A DNA stretch of 64,000 bases from Amycolatopsis dendrobii. Its GTDB lineage: Bacteria; Actinomycetota; Actinomycetes; Mycobacteriales; Pseudonocardiaceae. Position numbers and translations under genes: made by a program. Below, one piece after another: positions 24,572 through 33,514 of the stretch; positions within the stretch are counted from its first letter, which is position 1, and each line of letters begins with the position of its first letter. The notes under the pieces were generated by a model. The model was not told the origin of the DNA. It worked only from the letters and a program-made list of their open reading frames with translations, and made no database searches. The stretch covers positions 1-64,000 of the forward strand of contig NZ_JACGZW010000017.1 of assembly GCF_014145675.1 (NCBI RefSeq), written 5' to 3'.

Positions 24572-25957
24572 GTGGCTTTGCACCTGTACGACACCGCGAC
24601 CCGTGCCCCTCGGGAGTTCACTCCCGTCCGCAGCGGAACGGCGTCGATCTACGTGTGCGGTGCCACCGTGCAGGGAGTACCGCATATCGGGCACGTCCGC
24701 GGCATGCTGAACTACGACGTGCTCCGCCGCTGGCTGCTCCACAGTGGACTGGACGTGCTGCTGGTCCGCAACGTCACCGACATCGACGACAAGATCCTCA
24801 CCAAGGCGGCCGACGCCGGCCGGCCGTGGTGGGAGTGGGCGGCGACGCACGAGCGGGCGTTCGAGAAGGCGTACGAGGATCTCGGCTGCCTTCCGCCGTC
24901 GGTCACGCCGCGCGCGACCGGGCACGTCACGCAGATGGTCCAGCTGATGGAGCGGCTGATCGAAGCCGGGCACGCGTACGCCGTCGCCGGCGACGTGTAC
25001 TTCTCGGTGAAGTCGTTCCCGGAGTACGGCACGCTGTCGGGACAGCAGCTCGACGAGGTCCAGCAGGGCGAGACGCCGACCCGCGGCAAGCGTGATTCGC
25101 GCGACTTCACGCTGTGGAAGAGCGCGAAGCCGGGCGAGCCGTCGTGGCCGACGCCGTGGGGCGACGGGCGTCCCGGCTGGCACCTGGAGTGCTCGGCGAT
25201 GGCGACCAACTACCTCGGCGCCGAGTTCGACATCCACGGCGGCGGCGTCGACCTGGTGTTCCCGCACCACGAGAACGAACGCGCGCAGTCGAACGCGGCG
25301 GGCGACGGGTTCGCCCGCTACTGGCTGCACAACGCATGGGTGACCATGTCCGGCGAGAAGATGTCGAAATCGCTGGGCAACACGGTCTCGATCCCGGCGA
25401 TGCTGGAGCGCTACCGGGCGCCCGAACTGCGCTACTACCTGGTGCAGCCGCACTACCGGTCCACTGTCGAGTACTCCGACGGCGCGGTTTCCGAAGCCGC
25501 GCAGGGCTACCGGCGGATCGAGGCGTTCCTGCGCCGGGCGGAGTCGGCGGGCACGGTGGACGTCGGCCCGGTCTCCGCGGAATTCGCCGCGGCGATGGAC
25601 GACGACCTGGCCACCCCGGCCGCGTTCGCCGTGGTGCACAACACGGTCCGCGACGGTAACGCCGCCCTCGACGGGGGCGACACCACCAAGGCGCTCGAAT
25701 TGGCAGGCACGGTCCGCGGGATGACCGGCGTGCTCGGTCTCGACCCGCTGTCGCCGGACTGGGCGGACGGCGGCTCGGACACCCCCGTCCGCGACGCGCT
25801 GGGCACGCTCGTGGAAGCCCTGCTGGCCGAACGCCAGGAGGCCCGTGCGGCGAAGGACTTCGCCCGCGCGGACGCCGCCCGCGACCGTCTCGTGGCGGCG
25901 GGGATCGCGGTCGAAGACACCCCGAACGGTCCGCAATGGACGGTCAGGAACTCCTGA
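24572..25957 (+). CDS. cysS: Cysteinyl-tRNA synthetase
   Basis: 461 residues, a class I synthetase that charges tRNA-Cys in the cytoplasm. Visible are the zinc-ligand Cys and HIGH signature in CGATVQGVPHIGHVRG, the other zinc ligands around WHLECSAMA and HHENERAQS, the KMSKS loop (EKMSKSLGNTVSI), and a helical anticodon-binding C-terminus. The start is GTG at 24572. It is followed 31 bases later by rlmB, the same cysS-rlmB pair as in M. tuberculosis. It is distinct from the mycothiol ligase MshC, a shorter relative, because the full C-terminal domain is present. Confidence 0.96.
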   Translation: MALHLYDTATRAPREFTPVRSGTASIYVCGATVQGVPHIGHVRGMLNYDVLRRWLLHSGLDVLLVRNVTDIDDKILTKAADAGRPWWEWAATHERAFEKAYEDLGCLPPSVTPRATGHVTQMVQLMERLIEAGHAYAVAGDVYFSVKSFPEYGTLSGQQLDEVQQGETPTRGKRDSRDFTLWKSAKPGEPSWPTPWGDGRPGWHLECSAMATNYLGAEFDIHGGGVDLVFPHHENERAQSNAAGDGFARYWLHNAWVTMSGEKMSKSLGNTVSIPAMLERYRAPELRYYLVQPHYRSTVEYSDGAVSEAAQGYRRIEAFLRRAESAGTVDVGPVSAEFAAAMDDDLATPAAFAVVHNTVRDGNAALDGGDTTKALELAGTVRGMTGVLGLDPLSPDWADGGSDTPVRDALGTLVEALLAERQEARAAKDFARADAARDRLVAAGIAVEDTPNGPQWTVRNS

Positions 25958-25988
25958 CCTCCTCCGCGGCAGCAGAGATTGAGGATTC

Positions 25989-26945
25989 ATGGCAGGCAAC
26001 TCACAGCGCAAAGGTGCCATCCGCAAGACCGGCACCAAGAAGGGCGCCGTCGTCGGTTCGGGCGGGCAGCGGCGCAAGGCGCTCGAGGGCAAGGGCCCGA
26101 CGCCGAGGGCCGAGGACCGGCCGGGGCACAAGGCGTACCGCGCTGCCAACGCCGCCAACAAGCGTGACCAGGCCCGGCAGAAGAAGGCCGACCGGCCGGA
26201 GCTGATCGCGGGCCGCAACCCGGTCGTCGAGGCGCTGCGCGCGGACGTGCCGGGCACGGCGCTGTACGTCGCGCTCAACATCGACATCGACGACCGGGTC
26301 AACGAGGCCGTCCGGCTGGCGGGCGACAAGGGCATCTCGATCCTGGAGATCCCGCGCGAGGAACTGGACCGCAAGACCAACCGGGCCATGCACCAGGGCC
26401 TCGGCCTGCAAGTGCCGCCGTTCGAGTACGCGCACCCGGACGACCTGATGCAGGCCGCGCGCGACTCGGGCAGCACCCCGCTGTTCGTCGCGCTCGACGG
26501 GGTCACCGACCCGCGCAACCTCGGCGCGGTAATCCGGTCCGCCGCCGCGTTCGGCGCGCAGGGCGTGCTGTTGCCGGAACGCCGCAGCGCCGGAATGACC
26601 GCGGTCGCGTGGCGCACGAGTGCCGGTACCGCGGCGAAGCTGCCGATCGCGGTCGCGACGAACCTCACGCGCCAGCTGCGCGCCTGGGCTTCGGACGGCC
26701 TGATGATCGTCGGCCTCGACGCCGACGGCACCGTCGACATCGACGCCCTCGACCTGGCCGCGGACCCGCTGGTCGTCGTCCTCGGCTCGGAAGGCCGCGG
26801 CCTTTCCCGGCTGGTCCGCGAGACCTGCGACGCGACCGTCTCGATCCCGATGGCGGCAGGCGTGGAATCGCTGAACGCCTCGGTCGCGGCCGGGGTGCTG
26901 CTGGCCGAGGTCGCCCGCCGCCGCCGGATCGCCGGACGCGTCTGA
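25989..26945 (+). CDS. rlmB: 23S rRNA (guanosine-2'-O-)-methyltransferase RlmB-type (TrmH/SpoU family)
   Basis: 318 residues. A Lys/Arg-rich, low-complexity N-terminal extension (1-60: KGAIRKTGTKKGAVVGSGG and so on) precedes the substrate-binding domain (LIAGRNPVVEALRADVPGTALYVA). The SPOUT methyltransferase domain has DGVTDPRNLGAVIRSAAAFG, VVLGSEGRGLSRLVRETCD and SIPMAAGVESLNASVAAGVLL, the three conserved motifs of the knotted SAM site. RlmB methylates G2251 of the ribosomal P-loop in E. coli. The ATG at 25989 has a weak GAGGA site. It is the last gene of this housekeeping block and is followed by a perfect hairpin. Confidence 0.95.
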   Translation: MAGNSQRKGAIRKTGTKKGAVVGSGGQRRKALEGKGPTPRAEDRPGHKAYRAANAANKRDQARQKKADRPELIAGRNPVVEALRADVPGTALYVALNIDIDDRVNEAVRLAGDKGISILEIPREELDRKTNRAMHQGLGLQVPPFEYAHPDDLMQAARDSGSTPLFVALDGVTDPRNLGAVIRSAAAFGAQGVLLPERRSAGMTAVAWRTSAGTAAKLPIAVATNLTRQLRAWASDGLMIVGLDADGTVDIDALDLAADPLVVVLGSEGRGLSRLVRETCDATVSIPMAAGVESLNASVAAGVLLAEVARRRRIAGRV

Positions 26946-26961
26946 GTTCGCTGGAATCACC

Positions 26962-26986
26962 GGCCTGTTATCGCCGATAACAGGCC
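26962..26986. terminator. Hairpin terminator after rlmB
   Basis: A perfect 11-bp stem (GGCCTGTTATC and its complement, 26962-26972 and 26976-26986) with a GCC loop begins 17 bases after the rlmB stop. No T-tract follows. The same symmetry could also serve as an operator left from the lost TetR promoter, but the position favours termination. Confidence 0.65.
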
Positions 26987-26987
26987 C

Positions 26988-27554
26988 GAAGACGCCGCGG
27001 CAGGCGTCCAGCCCCCGACGATCTATCGGCTGTTCGGAGACAAGGACGGCCTGCTCGACGCCGTTACTGTTCAGAATTACCTGGAAGCGAAACCGGCTCA
27101 GCCTCCCGCCGAGGACCCGCTGGAGGACCTGCGGCGGGGCTGGGACCAGCACCTGGAATTCGGACTGGCCAACCCCGCGCTCTACCTGCTGATGACCATC
27201 CGTCCGGGCCCTTCGCCCGCGCCGGAGAAGTCCCTGGAGATCCTCGCGGCGCGAGTCAGCCGCGTCGCTTCAGCCGGACGGCTCCGGGTGCCGGAGTCTC
27301 TAGCGGCGGCTTTGGTCCACGCCGCCGGTTCGGGAGCGACTTTGAGCCTGATCTCGACGTCGCCGGATTCCCGCGACCTCGCGGTGTCGGTCGCGGCCCG
27401 GGAAACGGCGATCAGCACGGATCGGCCGGTGTCCCGGACCCCCGGGCCAGCCGCGGCGGCTACGGCTTTGCGGGCGGTGTTGCCGCAGGTGTCGGGGTTG
27501 AGTGCGGCGGAGAAGGCCTTGATGAGCGAGTGGCTGGACCGGATCACCGACTGA
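26988..27554 (+). pseudogene. 5'-truncated TetR-family regulator remnant
   Basis: The frame reads AAAGVQPPTIYRLFGDKDGLLDAVT, the recognition helix and following helix of a TetR DNA-binding domain. It continues through a normal helical ligand domain (RRGWDQHLEFGLANPALYLLMTI, SLEILAARVSRVASAG, LSAAEKALMSEWLDRITD) to a stop at 27554. The first helices of the HTH, normally about 30 residues, are missing. No ATG, GTG or TTG occurs in frame between the rlmB stop and 27192. An internal start at 27192 would give only the ligand domain. A 5' deletion that fused the remnant to the rlmB terminator explains this best. Confidence 0.75.
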
Positions 27555-27974
27555 GTTCGGCGGAAGGCTCACGTGTCTTCTGGGGTCGCCCTCGCGCTGT
27601 TGCTTTCCGCACGGTTACCGCTCAGCTGTCCCTAGTCTCGGCACCTCGGCCGTATCCGCACGGCCACCGGCCTTCTGCCGCTGTCCTCGCGTTGCCGCAT
27701 CACACCACCGCCGTTCCACCCCAATCGCCGCCCCTCGCGCTGCCGCATCGCGCGCCCACCCGTCCTGCCGCTCAACCATCGCCCCAGGCCACCGCCCCAC
27801 CGGACTTCCTCGGCTCCCGGCCGCGGTCAGCTTCCCTGCTCGCCCCGCGCGAAGGGCGAAATCCCCCCAAATCCGTCACCCTCGGTGATTCGTGCTGTGA
27901 TCCGTCGGGCATCGCCCCGCGAAGCCACCCGCTCGGGCTAAGGTCTCCTCCGGAACCGAGGGGGTCCGTCACCG
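27555..27974. other. 420-base non-coding gap before the MBOAT gene
   Basis: No convincing gene is seen. The region is C-rich with several near-repeats of CTGCCGCATC and runs of CCACCGCC, and lacks the third-position bias of coding frames. A GAGGGGG just before 27975 is the ribosome site of the next gene. Open frames that cross the gap are extensions of frames antisense or out of phase to the next gene. Confidence 0.5.
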
Positions 27975-29408
27975 ATGTCGTTCGTTTCGCCGCTGTTCTT
28001 GTGGTACTTCATGCCCGCGGTGCTGATCGCGGTCCTGGTGTGCCCGCGCAGCTGGCGCAACGGCATCGTCGCGGTCGCGAGCCTGCTGTTCTACACGATC
28101 GGCGCCGGCCCGTACCTGTTCCTGCTGCTGCTCTGCATGGCGGTGAACTTCCTGGCCGGACCGGCGCTGGAGCCGAGCCCGTGGGACGTCCGCGGCACGC
28201 GCCGGAAGCGGATCCTGATCGGCGTCATCACGCTCGACGTCCTCGTGCTCGTCATCTGGAAGTACGCCGGTTTCGCGACGCAGCAGATCGCGGCCGTCGC
28301 GCACTGGTTCGGCGGCGACCTGGGCGTCGCGAACATCGTGGTGCCGATCGGCATTTCCTTCTACACCTTCCACCACATCTCCTACGTGGTGGACATCTAC
28401 CGCGGCGAGCGGCACGCGCTGCGCAACCCGGTGTCGTTCGCCGCGTACATCGCGATGTTCCCGCAGCTCGTGGCGGGTCCTATCGTGCGCTACCGGGAGA
28501 TCGCCGACCAGCTGCCGCAACGGCGTTCGCACCGGCTGGACGACATCGCCGCGGGCTTCCCGAGGTTCGCGCTGGGCCTGTGCAAGAAGTCGATCATCGC
28601 CGACTCGCTCAGCCCGATGGTCGAAGCGTGCTTCTCCACCCCGGCGAACCAGATGACGTTCACGACGGCCTGGCTCGGCGCGATCGGCTACACCCTGCAG
28701 TTGTTCTTCGACTTCTCGGGTTACTCGGACATGGCGATCGGCCTCGGCCGCATGCTCGGCTTCCGGCTGCCGGAGAACTTCGCCCGCCCGTACTCGTCGG
28801 TGACGATCACCGAGTTCTGGCGTCGCTGGCACATGTCGCTGTCGCGCTGGTTCCGCGACTACGTCTACATCCCGCTGGGCGGCAACCGTTCAGGCGCCGG
28901 AAAGACGTACCGGAACCTGTCGATCGTCTTCGTGCTGACGGGTTTCTGGCACGGAGCGCAATGGACGTTCCTGATCTGGGGCTGCTACCACGGCGCACTT
29001 CTGGTCATCGAACGCCGCTTCCGCCTCGGCGACGCTCCGGCCAGCCCGGTCGCCCGCATCGCCCGCCGTTTGCTGACCCTGATCCTGGTCGTGTTCGGCT
29101 GGGTCTTCTTCCGCTCAGCCGACCTGGGCCACGCGCTGTCGATGATCGGCCACATGCTGATCCCGGATTTCGGCGGCCTCGGCGACGTCGTGGAAAGCGC
29201 GCTGACGAACCAGCGGCTGGTGATCCTGCTGCTGGCGCTGATCGTGTTCGTCCTCCCGGCCCACCCGGTGACCGGCCCGCTGCTGGAATCGTCCCGAACC
29301 CGCGGAGCGACGGCGCTCCGGATCGGGGTCATGACGGTGGGACTGGTTTACGCGGCGATCTTGGTGGCCACGGGGACGTTCAGCCCGTTCCTGTACTACC
29401 AGTTCTGA
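27975..29408 (+). CDS. MBOAT-family O-acyltransferase (AlgI-like)
   Basis: 477 residues with about ten membrane segments. The MBOAT core is clear: GISFYTFHHISYVVDIYRGE, FPQLVAGPIVRY, QLFFDFSGYSDMAIGLGRMLGF, NFARPYSSVTITEFWRRWHMSLSRWFRDYVYIPLGG and TGFWHGAQWTFLIWGCYHG, which contains the catalytic His. AlgI-type proteins hand acetyl groups across the membrane to a secreted SGNH transferase that acetylates an exopolysaccharide. A matching AlgJ/AlgX-like protein is encoded at 49091-50407, about 20 kb away on the same strand. No polysaccharide synthase is in the window, so the acceptor is unknown. Confidence 0.92.
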   Translation: MSFVSPLFLWYFMPAVLIAVLVCPRSWRNGIVAVASLLFYTIGAGPYLFLLLLCMAVNFLAGPALEPSPWDVRGTRRKRILIGVITLDVLVLVIWKYAGFATQQIAAVAHWFGGDLGVANIVVPIGISFYTFHHISYVVDIYRGERHALRNPVSFAAYIAMFPQLVAGPIVRYREIADQLPQRRSHRLDDIAAGFPRFALGLCKKSIIADSLSPMVEACFSTPANQMTFTTAWLGAIGYTLQLFFDFSGYSDMAIGLGRMLGFRLPENFARPYSSVTITEFWRRWHMSLSRWFRDYVYIPLGGNRSGAGKTYRNLSIVFVLTGFWHGAQWTFLIWGCYHGALLVIERRFRLGDAPASPVARIARRLLTLILVVFGWVFFRSADLGHALSMIGHMLIPDFGGLGDVVESALTNQRLVILLLALIVFVLPAHPVTGPLLESSRTRGATALRIGVMTVGLVYAAILVATGTFSPFLYYQF

Positions 29409-29484
29409 CCGCCGCGCCGTGCCTCTTGGCGGCGCCCATTCATTCTGATTGACGCCCGGGACGGCCGGACGCGAGGATGGCCGA

Positions 29485-29994
29485 ATGGGGTTGGCAGTCA
29501 GTCGCGACGGCGGACAACGGTTCCGTGATCAGCATTTGAGCGCGTGGGACTTCACAGCTGAAGCCGTGCTGGTTCGCTGCCCTCGTTGTGCGCACTGCGC
29601 GAAAGTCGTCGTCAAACCCGGCACGCCGACGACTGAACATCCGGTGCGGTCCCCTCGGCGGCTGGCGTGCGGTCGTTGCGGCTGCGTTCGGGATGCCCGA
29701 GATCCTGTTCAGCTCGGGCCGGCCTCTCCCGGGATCGTGCGCGATCCCTTCCTGCGGCAACCGCTGTGGCTGCAAACCGACTTCGACGGGCAGGTGTTGT
29801 GGGCTTACAACGAACGACACCTCGACTACCTCGAGGCATACGTCGCCGCTCGGCTTCGAGAGGGGTACCTGACCGCGAACCACGCGCGAATCTGGATGGC
29901 CATGGCCGACAGACTCCCCACCTGGCTCAAGGCCGCGAATAACCGCGAAAGGATCTTGCGCAGCATCGCTCGCATGCGCACGTCTCTTAGCTGA
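29485..29994 (+). CDS. Zinc-ribbon-containing hypothetical protein
   Basis: 169 residues from the ATG at 29485, with GAGGATGG upstream. Residues about 31-70 contain CPRCAHC and, 30 residues later, CGRCGC, a TFIIB-like zinc ribbon. The C-terminal half is helical and aromatic-rich (QPLWLQTDFDGQVLWAYNERHLDYLEAYVAARLREG). Similar zinc-ribbon proteins of unknown function occur in many actinomycetes. There is no signal peptide. It is followed on the same strand by two further proteins of unknown function. Confidence 0.75.
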   Translation: MGLAVSRDGGQRFRDQHLSAWDFTAEAVLVRCPRCAHCAKVVVKPGTPTTEHPVRSPRRLACGRCGCVRDARDPVQLGPASPGIVRDPFLRQPLWLQTDFDGQVLWAYNERHLDYLEAYVAARLREGYLTANHARIWMAMADRLPTWLKAANNRERILRSIARMRTSLS

Positions 29995-30118
29995 TCGTCC
30001 GCACGGCCTGGCGAAGGCAGTTCCGCGTCCGGTATTGGCAGTTTGGCCTTCGCCGCACAACAACCAGCGCACGTCGAGAGTAAGCTTCGCCCGTTGCCTA
30101 GCGAGAGGCCCGGAAACA

Positions 30119-30484
30119 ATGACCGACGCGACCGAGCCGCCGGAGCTGGCTTCGACTCCGAATGTAATCCCGTACGTCGACCCGCACAATGGTCCTCGGC
30201 GATTGCTCACGATCGACATTTCCACGTTTATGTACCACGCTGGCGCGTACATCCCGTTCGTGGGAATCGACGGTCGGCAGTACGTCGTTTCCTGGGGTGC
30301 GGTGTCGTTCGAAATTCCGGCTGACCGCAACGTCCATGTCAGCGTGCACCTGCAGAGCAACCGCGGAACCGGGTACACGCCGTCGCCGTTCGCGTCGATT
30401 ATTTTGTACCCGAACCCGTTGCCGCAACGCCTGGCGACTCAGTTCGCGAGGGAGGGCATGGGAGCGCTCGTCCCGCTGCCGTAA
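30119..30484 (+). CDS. Hypothetical beta-rich protein
   Basis: 121 residues from the ATG at 30119. The sequence (RRLLTIDISTFMYHAGAYIPFVGIDGRQYVVSWGAVSFEIPADRNVHVSVHLQ) suggests a beta sandwich with aromatic strands. The C-terminus is Pro-rich (YTPSPFASIILYPNPLPQRLA). It lacks Cys, a signal peptide and a membrane segment. It lies 55 bases before a membrane-protein gene on the same strand, so the two may be co-transcribed. Function is not recognised. Confidence 0.6.
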   Translation: MTDATEPPELASTPNVIPYVDPHNGPRRLLTIDISTFMYHAGAYIPFVGIDGRQYVVSWGAVSFEIPADRNVHVSVHLQSNRGTGYTPSPFASIILYPNPLPQRLATQFAREGMGALVPLP

Positions 30485-30539
30485 GCCCGCGGAATGGCCC
30501 GCATCGAATAGGATGGAAAAGGGCCACCGAGGGGGAATC

Positions 30540-31409
30540 ATGGGTTATCCCGGCATGCCCGCACCTGCCGGCCAAGCGCAGATCCCTGCCCTGGTGCTCG
30601 CGGGTGTGCTCGGGCTCTGCGAGATCATCGTGCTGTGGGCCGAGGCCGCGACCATGATCAACCACAGCTGGAACAGCGGGAGCTATGTGCATCCGCTGCT
30701 GGCCGTGCTGAGTATCGTGGTGCTGGCCGGAGCGGTACTGCTCGCGACGCGCGGTCTGCGGCCCGCTCGCTTCCTCGTGGTGCCTGCCGTTGCGCAAATG
30801 GTGGTGGCGATTGTTTCGTTGTCGCGCTTGCTTTCGCGGCACGTGCTTGCCGTCGTGGAAACTCAGACGGGAGTTGCCGCGATCGTCGCGGGGCTGGCGG
30901 CGATCGCGATGCTGCTGCCTCCGGTCGCCAAGCTTCTTCCGGGCGCGCAACCTGCCGAAGCGGGCTACGGTCCATCGGCCTGGACGGCACCGAGCGCGCA
31001 GTTCACACCGCCGGGGTATGCCGGGCAAGTTCCGCAAGCCGGGTACGCGCCGCAGCCTGGCGCGGATACCCCGGGCAGCCTGGGTTTTCACCGCAGCCCG
31101 GTGTTCCCGGGCAGACCGGCGTTCCACCGCAGCCCGGTGTGCCTGCACAGCCCGGCGTTCCGGCGCTGCCTGGCGCTCCTGCGCAGCCGGGGTATCCACC
31201 ACAGCCCTCGGCCTCGGCCCAGCCTGGATACCCGGCGCAACCCGGGCTGGTGAATCCCTTGCCGCAGAACGGCTACCCGCCCAAGCGCCCCCACCACAGC
31301 CTGGCTACCGGTCCCAGGTGTCCCCCCGACACAGCCTGGCTACCCGCCACAGCCCGGGTATCCGCCAGCCCAGGGCGGCCAGCAAGGCGAGCCGCCACCC
31401 GCTTCCTGA
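30540..31409 (+). pseudogene. Membrane protein with Pro/Gly/Gln-rich tail, broken by three single-base frameshifts
   Basis: Starts at ATG 30540 after GAGGGGGAA. Four hydrophobic segments (about residues 15-35, 50-66, 78-96, 104-124) are followed by a repetitive tail of PGYPPQPG-type units. The tail reads correctly only if the frame moves back by one base three times: near 31064 (GCGG), within the C5 run at 31288-31292, and within the C6 run at 31322-31327. The last segment ends GGQQGEPPPAS and stops at 31407-31409, five bases from the convergent aldolase gene. As given, the first frame stops at 31253. Three one-base losses in homopolymers look like sequencing errors or recent decay. Confidence 0.7.
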
Positions 31410-31414
31410 TCAGG

Positions 31415-32065
31415 TCAGCGTTGGCCGTATCCCTTCAGTTTTTCCACCACGTGCTCGATTTCCGCTGGCGGCAGCAAAGTGGGGGTGCCAGCGGAGCGGG
31501 CCAGCAGCCACAGTTGGCAGACCCATTCCAATTGCTGCGCCCGGCTGTACGCACTCGTCAACGAATCGCCATAGGTGATCGTGCCGTGGTTGGCCAGGAG
31601 GCAGCCTCGGCGGGCGTCCAGGGCTTGCAGCATCGCGTCGGCCAGTTCGGTGGTGCCGTAGGTCGCGTACGGAGCCACTCGGGCGGTCGGGCCGATGGTG
31701 GCGAGCATGTAGTGGATCGGCGGGACTTCGGCGACCAAAGTGGACACTGCGGTGGCGTGCACCGAATGCGTGTGCACGACCGCGTTCACCGGGGCGGATT
31801 CCGGATCGGTGGCGCGGGTGTACACGGCAAGGTGCATCGGAAGTTCGCTCGTCGGCTTCAATGCGCCGTCGGCGATCTTGCCGTCGAGATCCACCACGGG
31901 GATGTCAGCGGGGGTGAGGGCGGCGTAGTCGACGCCGGTCGGGGTTACCGCGACCAGGTCGCCAGCCCGCGCCGACACATTGCCTGACGTGCCGACGACC
32001 AAGCCGTCCGCGGTCAGGCGGCGGGCGTACTCGCATACCGCGGCACGCTCGTTCTCCAGGATCAT
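31415..32065 (-). CDS. Class II aldolase/adducin-family protein (fuculose-phosphate-aldolase-like)
   Basis: 216 residues. It has the class II aldolase features: VGTSGNVSARAGDLVAVTPTGVDY for phosphate binding, a catalytic Glu in PTSELPMHLAVY, the zinc ligands HTHSVHATA, and a third His in CLLANHGTITYG. Family members cleave 2-keto-sugar 1-phosphates to dihydroxyacetone phosphate and an aldehyde, or act as epimerases or decarboxylases. It is the last gene of the minus-strand sugar operon, starting directly after the stop of the FGGY kinase, so its substrate is probably that kinase's phosphorylated sugar. Confidence 0.88.
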   Translation of the reverse strand: MILENERAAVCEYARRLTADGLVVGTSGNVSARAGDLVAVTPTGVDYAALTPADIPVVDLDGKIADGALKPTSELPMHLAVYTRATDPESAPVNAVVHTHSVHATAVSTLVAEVPPIHYMLATIGPTARVAPYATYGTTELADAMLQALDARRGCLLANHGTITYGDSLTSAYSRAQQLEWVCQLWLLARSAGTPTLLPPAEIEHVVEKLKGYGQR

Positions 32066-33514
32066 TCACAGCCTCCACAGTCCGCGCGCGGCAGACAAGG
32101 AAGCCTGGTAGTCGGCGTAACCGCGCTCGTAGTCAGCCACATTCTCGGGCCGGGCCTCGACCGTTCGCGAGTTCGCGGCCCAGCGTTCCCGATCGTACGG
32201 CGTTCCCAGCGCGTCCGCGGCGGTGAGCACGGCACCGCGCGCGCCGACGCCGGGATCGCTCGGGATCACGACCGGACGGCCGAGTACGTCAGCGAAAATC
32301 TGCAGCCATTCGGGCGAACGGACTCCTCCGCCGCAGGCGTAAAGCTGCCCCGACAGACCGGCGGCGTCAAAGCAATGCCGCGCGGCGTAAGCGATCGATT
32401 CGCACAGCGCCCGGACCAGGTCGGCCCGGCCGGTTTCGAGGCTCAGCCCGGAGAACTGTGCGCGCGCTCCGGCGTCGACGAACGGTGCGCGTTCGCCCGA
32501 TACCGAAAGGAACGGCAGTGCGCGTACCCCGCGAGCACCTGGCTTGCTGCTCGCCAGCAGCGGGTCGATTTCCTCGACGCTGATGCCCAGCAACTCGCAG
32601 GCCCAGTCGATGCCTGCCGTGCCGACCATCGCGGGCATCGCGTGCAGGTATTCGTGCTCGTCAGGCGTGCACAGGAACATGCCCGCGGGTTCCGCCTCGG
32701 GATCGAACGTCGGGTCGGAGGTGAGCACCTGACAGGCGAGCGTGGTCCCAGCGGTGAGGATGCCGTCGCCCGGTTTCCGCACACCAGCGCCGATCGCGCT
32801 GGCTGGCAGGTCGAATGGTCCTGCGGTGACAGGCAATCCCACTGGCAGCCCGAGTAATTCGGCACCGCGCTGGTCGAGGCGGAACACTGACTTCGCCGGG
32901 GCTGGTTTCGCGAAGAGCGACCGGCGATGGCCCAGCCCGCAGGCCTCGATCGCGCCGTCGTCGTAGCTGCGCGTGGCCGGGTTCAAGAACGGCAGCGACG
33001 CGTCCGAGACATCGACCGTGATCTCGCCGGTAAGCCGTTGCAATACCGCGTCCACGCAGTATCCGGCCACCGCGGCACGGTCGAGCACCTCGGGTTCCTG
33101 AGTGTCCAAATAGGACATAATGGCCGCGGTGCAGCCGGGGAACATGCCGGAACCGGTGCGGCGGAAGACTTCCGCGGTCACGCCATCGGCCTGCCATTTC
33201 GCGAGCACCGTGTTTGCCCGGCCGTCGAGCCACGAGATGGCCGGGTGCACTGCGGTGCCTGCTTCGTCGCGGAGCCAGAGCCCGTCGCCTTGCCCGGTCA
33301 ATGCCAACGCGGACACCGGCTCGGGCAGCGCCGCCGCGACCTCGCGCACCACCGTCGCGACCGTGCCGACGACCTGGTCGAGATCCTGCTCGACCCGGCC
33401 ACCGGGCAGATGGTGCACCTCGGACGGCGTGCACGCGCTCGCGATGGAGCTGCCGTCCTCGTCGAACACCACGGCCTTGGTGAGCGACGTCCCGATGTCG
33501 ACCCCGACAATCAC
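32066..33514 (-). CDS. FGGY-family carbohydrate kinase (minus-strand operon)
   Basis: 482 residues. It has an ASKHA/FGGY fold: N-terminal phosphate loop VGVDIGTSLTKAVVFD, ALTGQGDGLWL for sugar contact, a catalytic Asp near ISWLDGR or TAGPFDLPASAIG, and the C-terminal adenosine-binding ACGGGVRSPEWLQIFADVLG. The family covers glycerol, xylulose, ribulose, fuculose and erythritol kinases; the sequence looks closer to the polyol/ketose group than to GlpK. The GTG start overlaps the stop of the 2-hydroxyacid dehydrogenase gene (GTGA). A second FGGY kinase is encoded on the opposite arm of the cluster. Confidence 0.9.
   Translation of the reverse strand: MIVGVDIGTSLTKAVVFDEDGSSIASACTPSEVHHLPGGRVEQDLDQVVGTVATVVREVAAALPEPVSALALTGQGDGLWLRDEAGTAVHPAISWLDGRANTVLAKWQADGVTAEVFRRTGSGMFPGCTAAIMSYLDTQEPEVLDRAAVAGYCVDAVLQRLTGEITVDVSDASLPFLNPATRSYDDGAIEACGLGHRRSLFAKPAPAKSVFRLDQRGAELLGLPVGLPVTAGPFDLPASAIGAGVRKPGDGILTAGTTLACQVLTSDPTFDPEAEPAGMFLCTPDEHEYLHAMPAMVGTAGIDWACELLGISVEEIDPLLASSKPGARGVRALPFLSVSGERAPFVDAGARAQFSGLSLETGRADLVRALCESIAYAARHCFDAAGLSGQLYACGGGVRSPEWLQIFADVLGRPVVIPSDPGVGARGAVLTAADALGTPYDRERWAANSRTVEARPENVADYERGYADYQASLSAARGLWRL

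Noticed and set aside
22282..26740. Very long minus-strand frames (751 and 1053 codons) across the binding protein, HAD, cysS and rlmB genes
   Set aside because: They cross several confident genes and are explained by GC-rich codon bias.
27530..29452. 640-codon frame spanning the gap and the MBOAT gene
   Set aside because: It is out of phase with the clearly recognisable MBOAT protein and has shadow composition.
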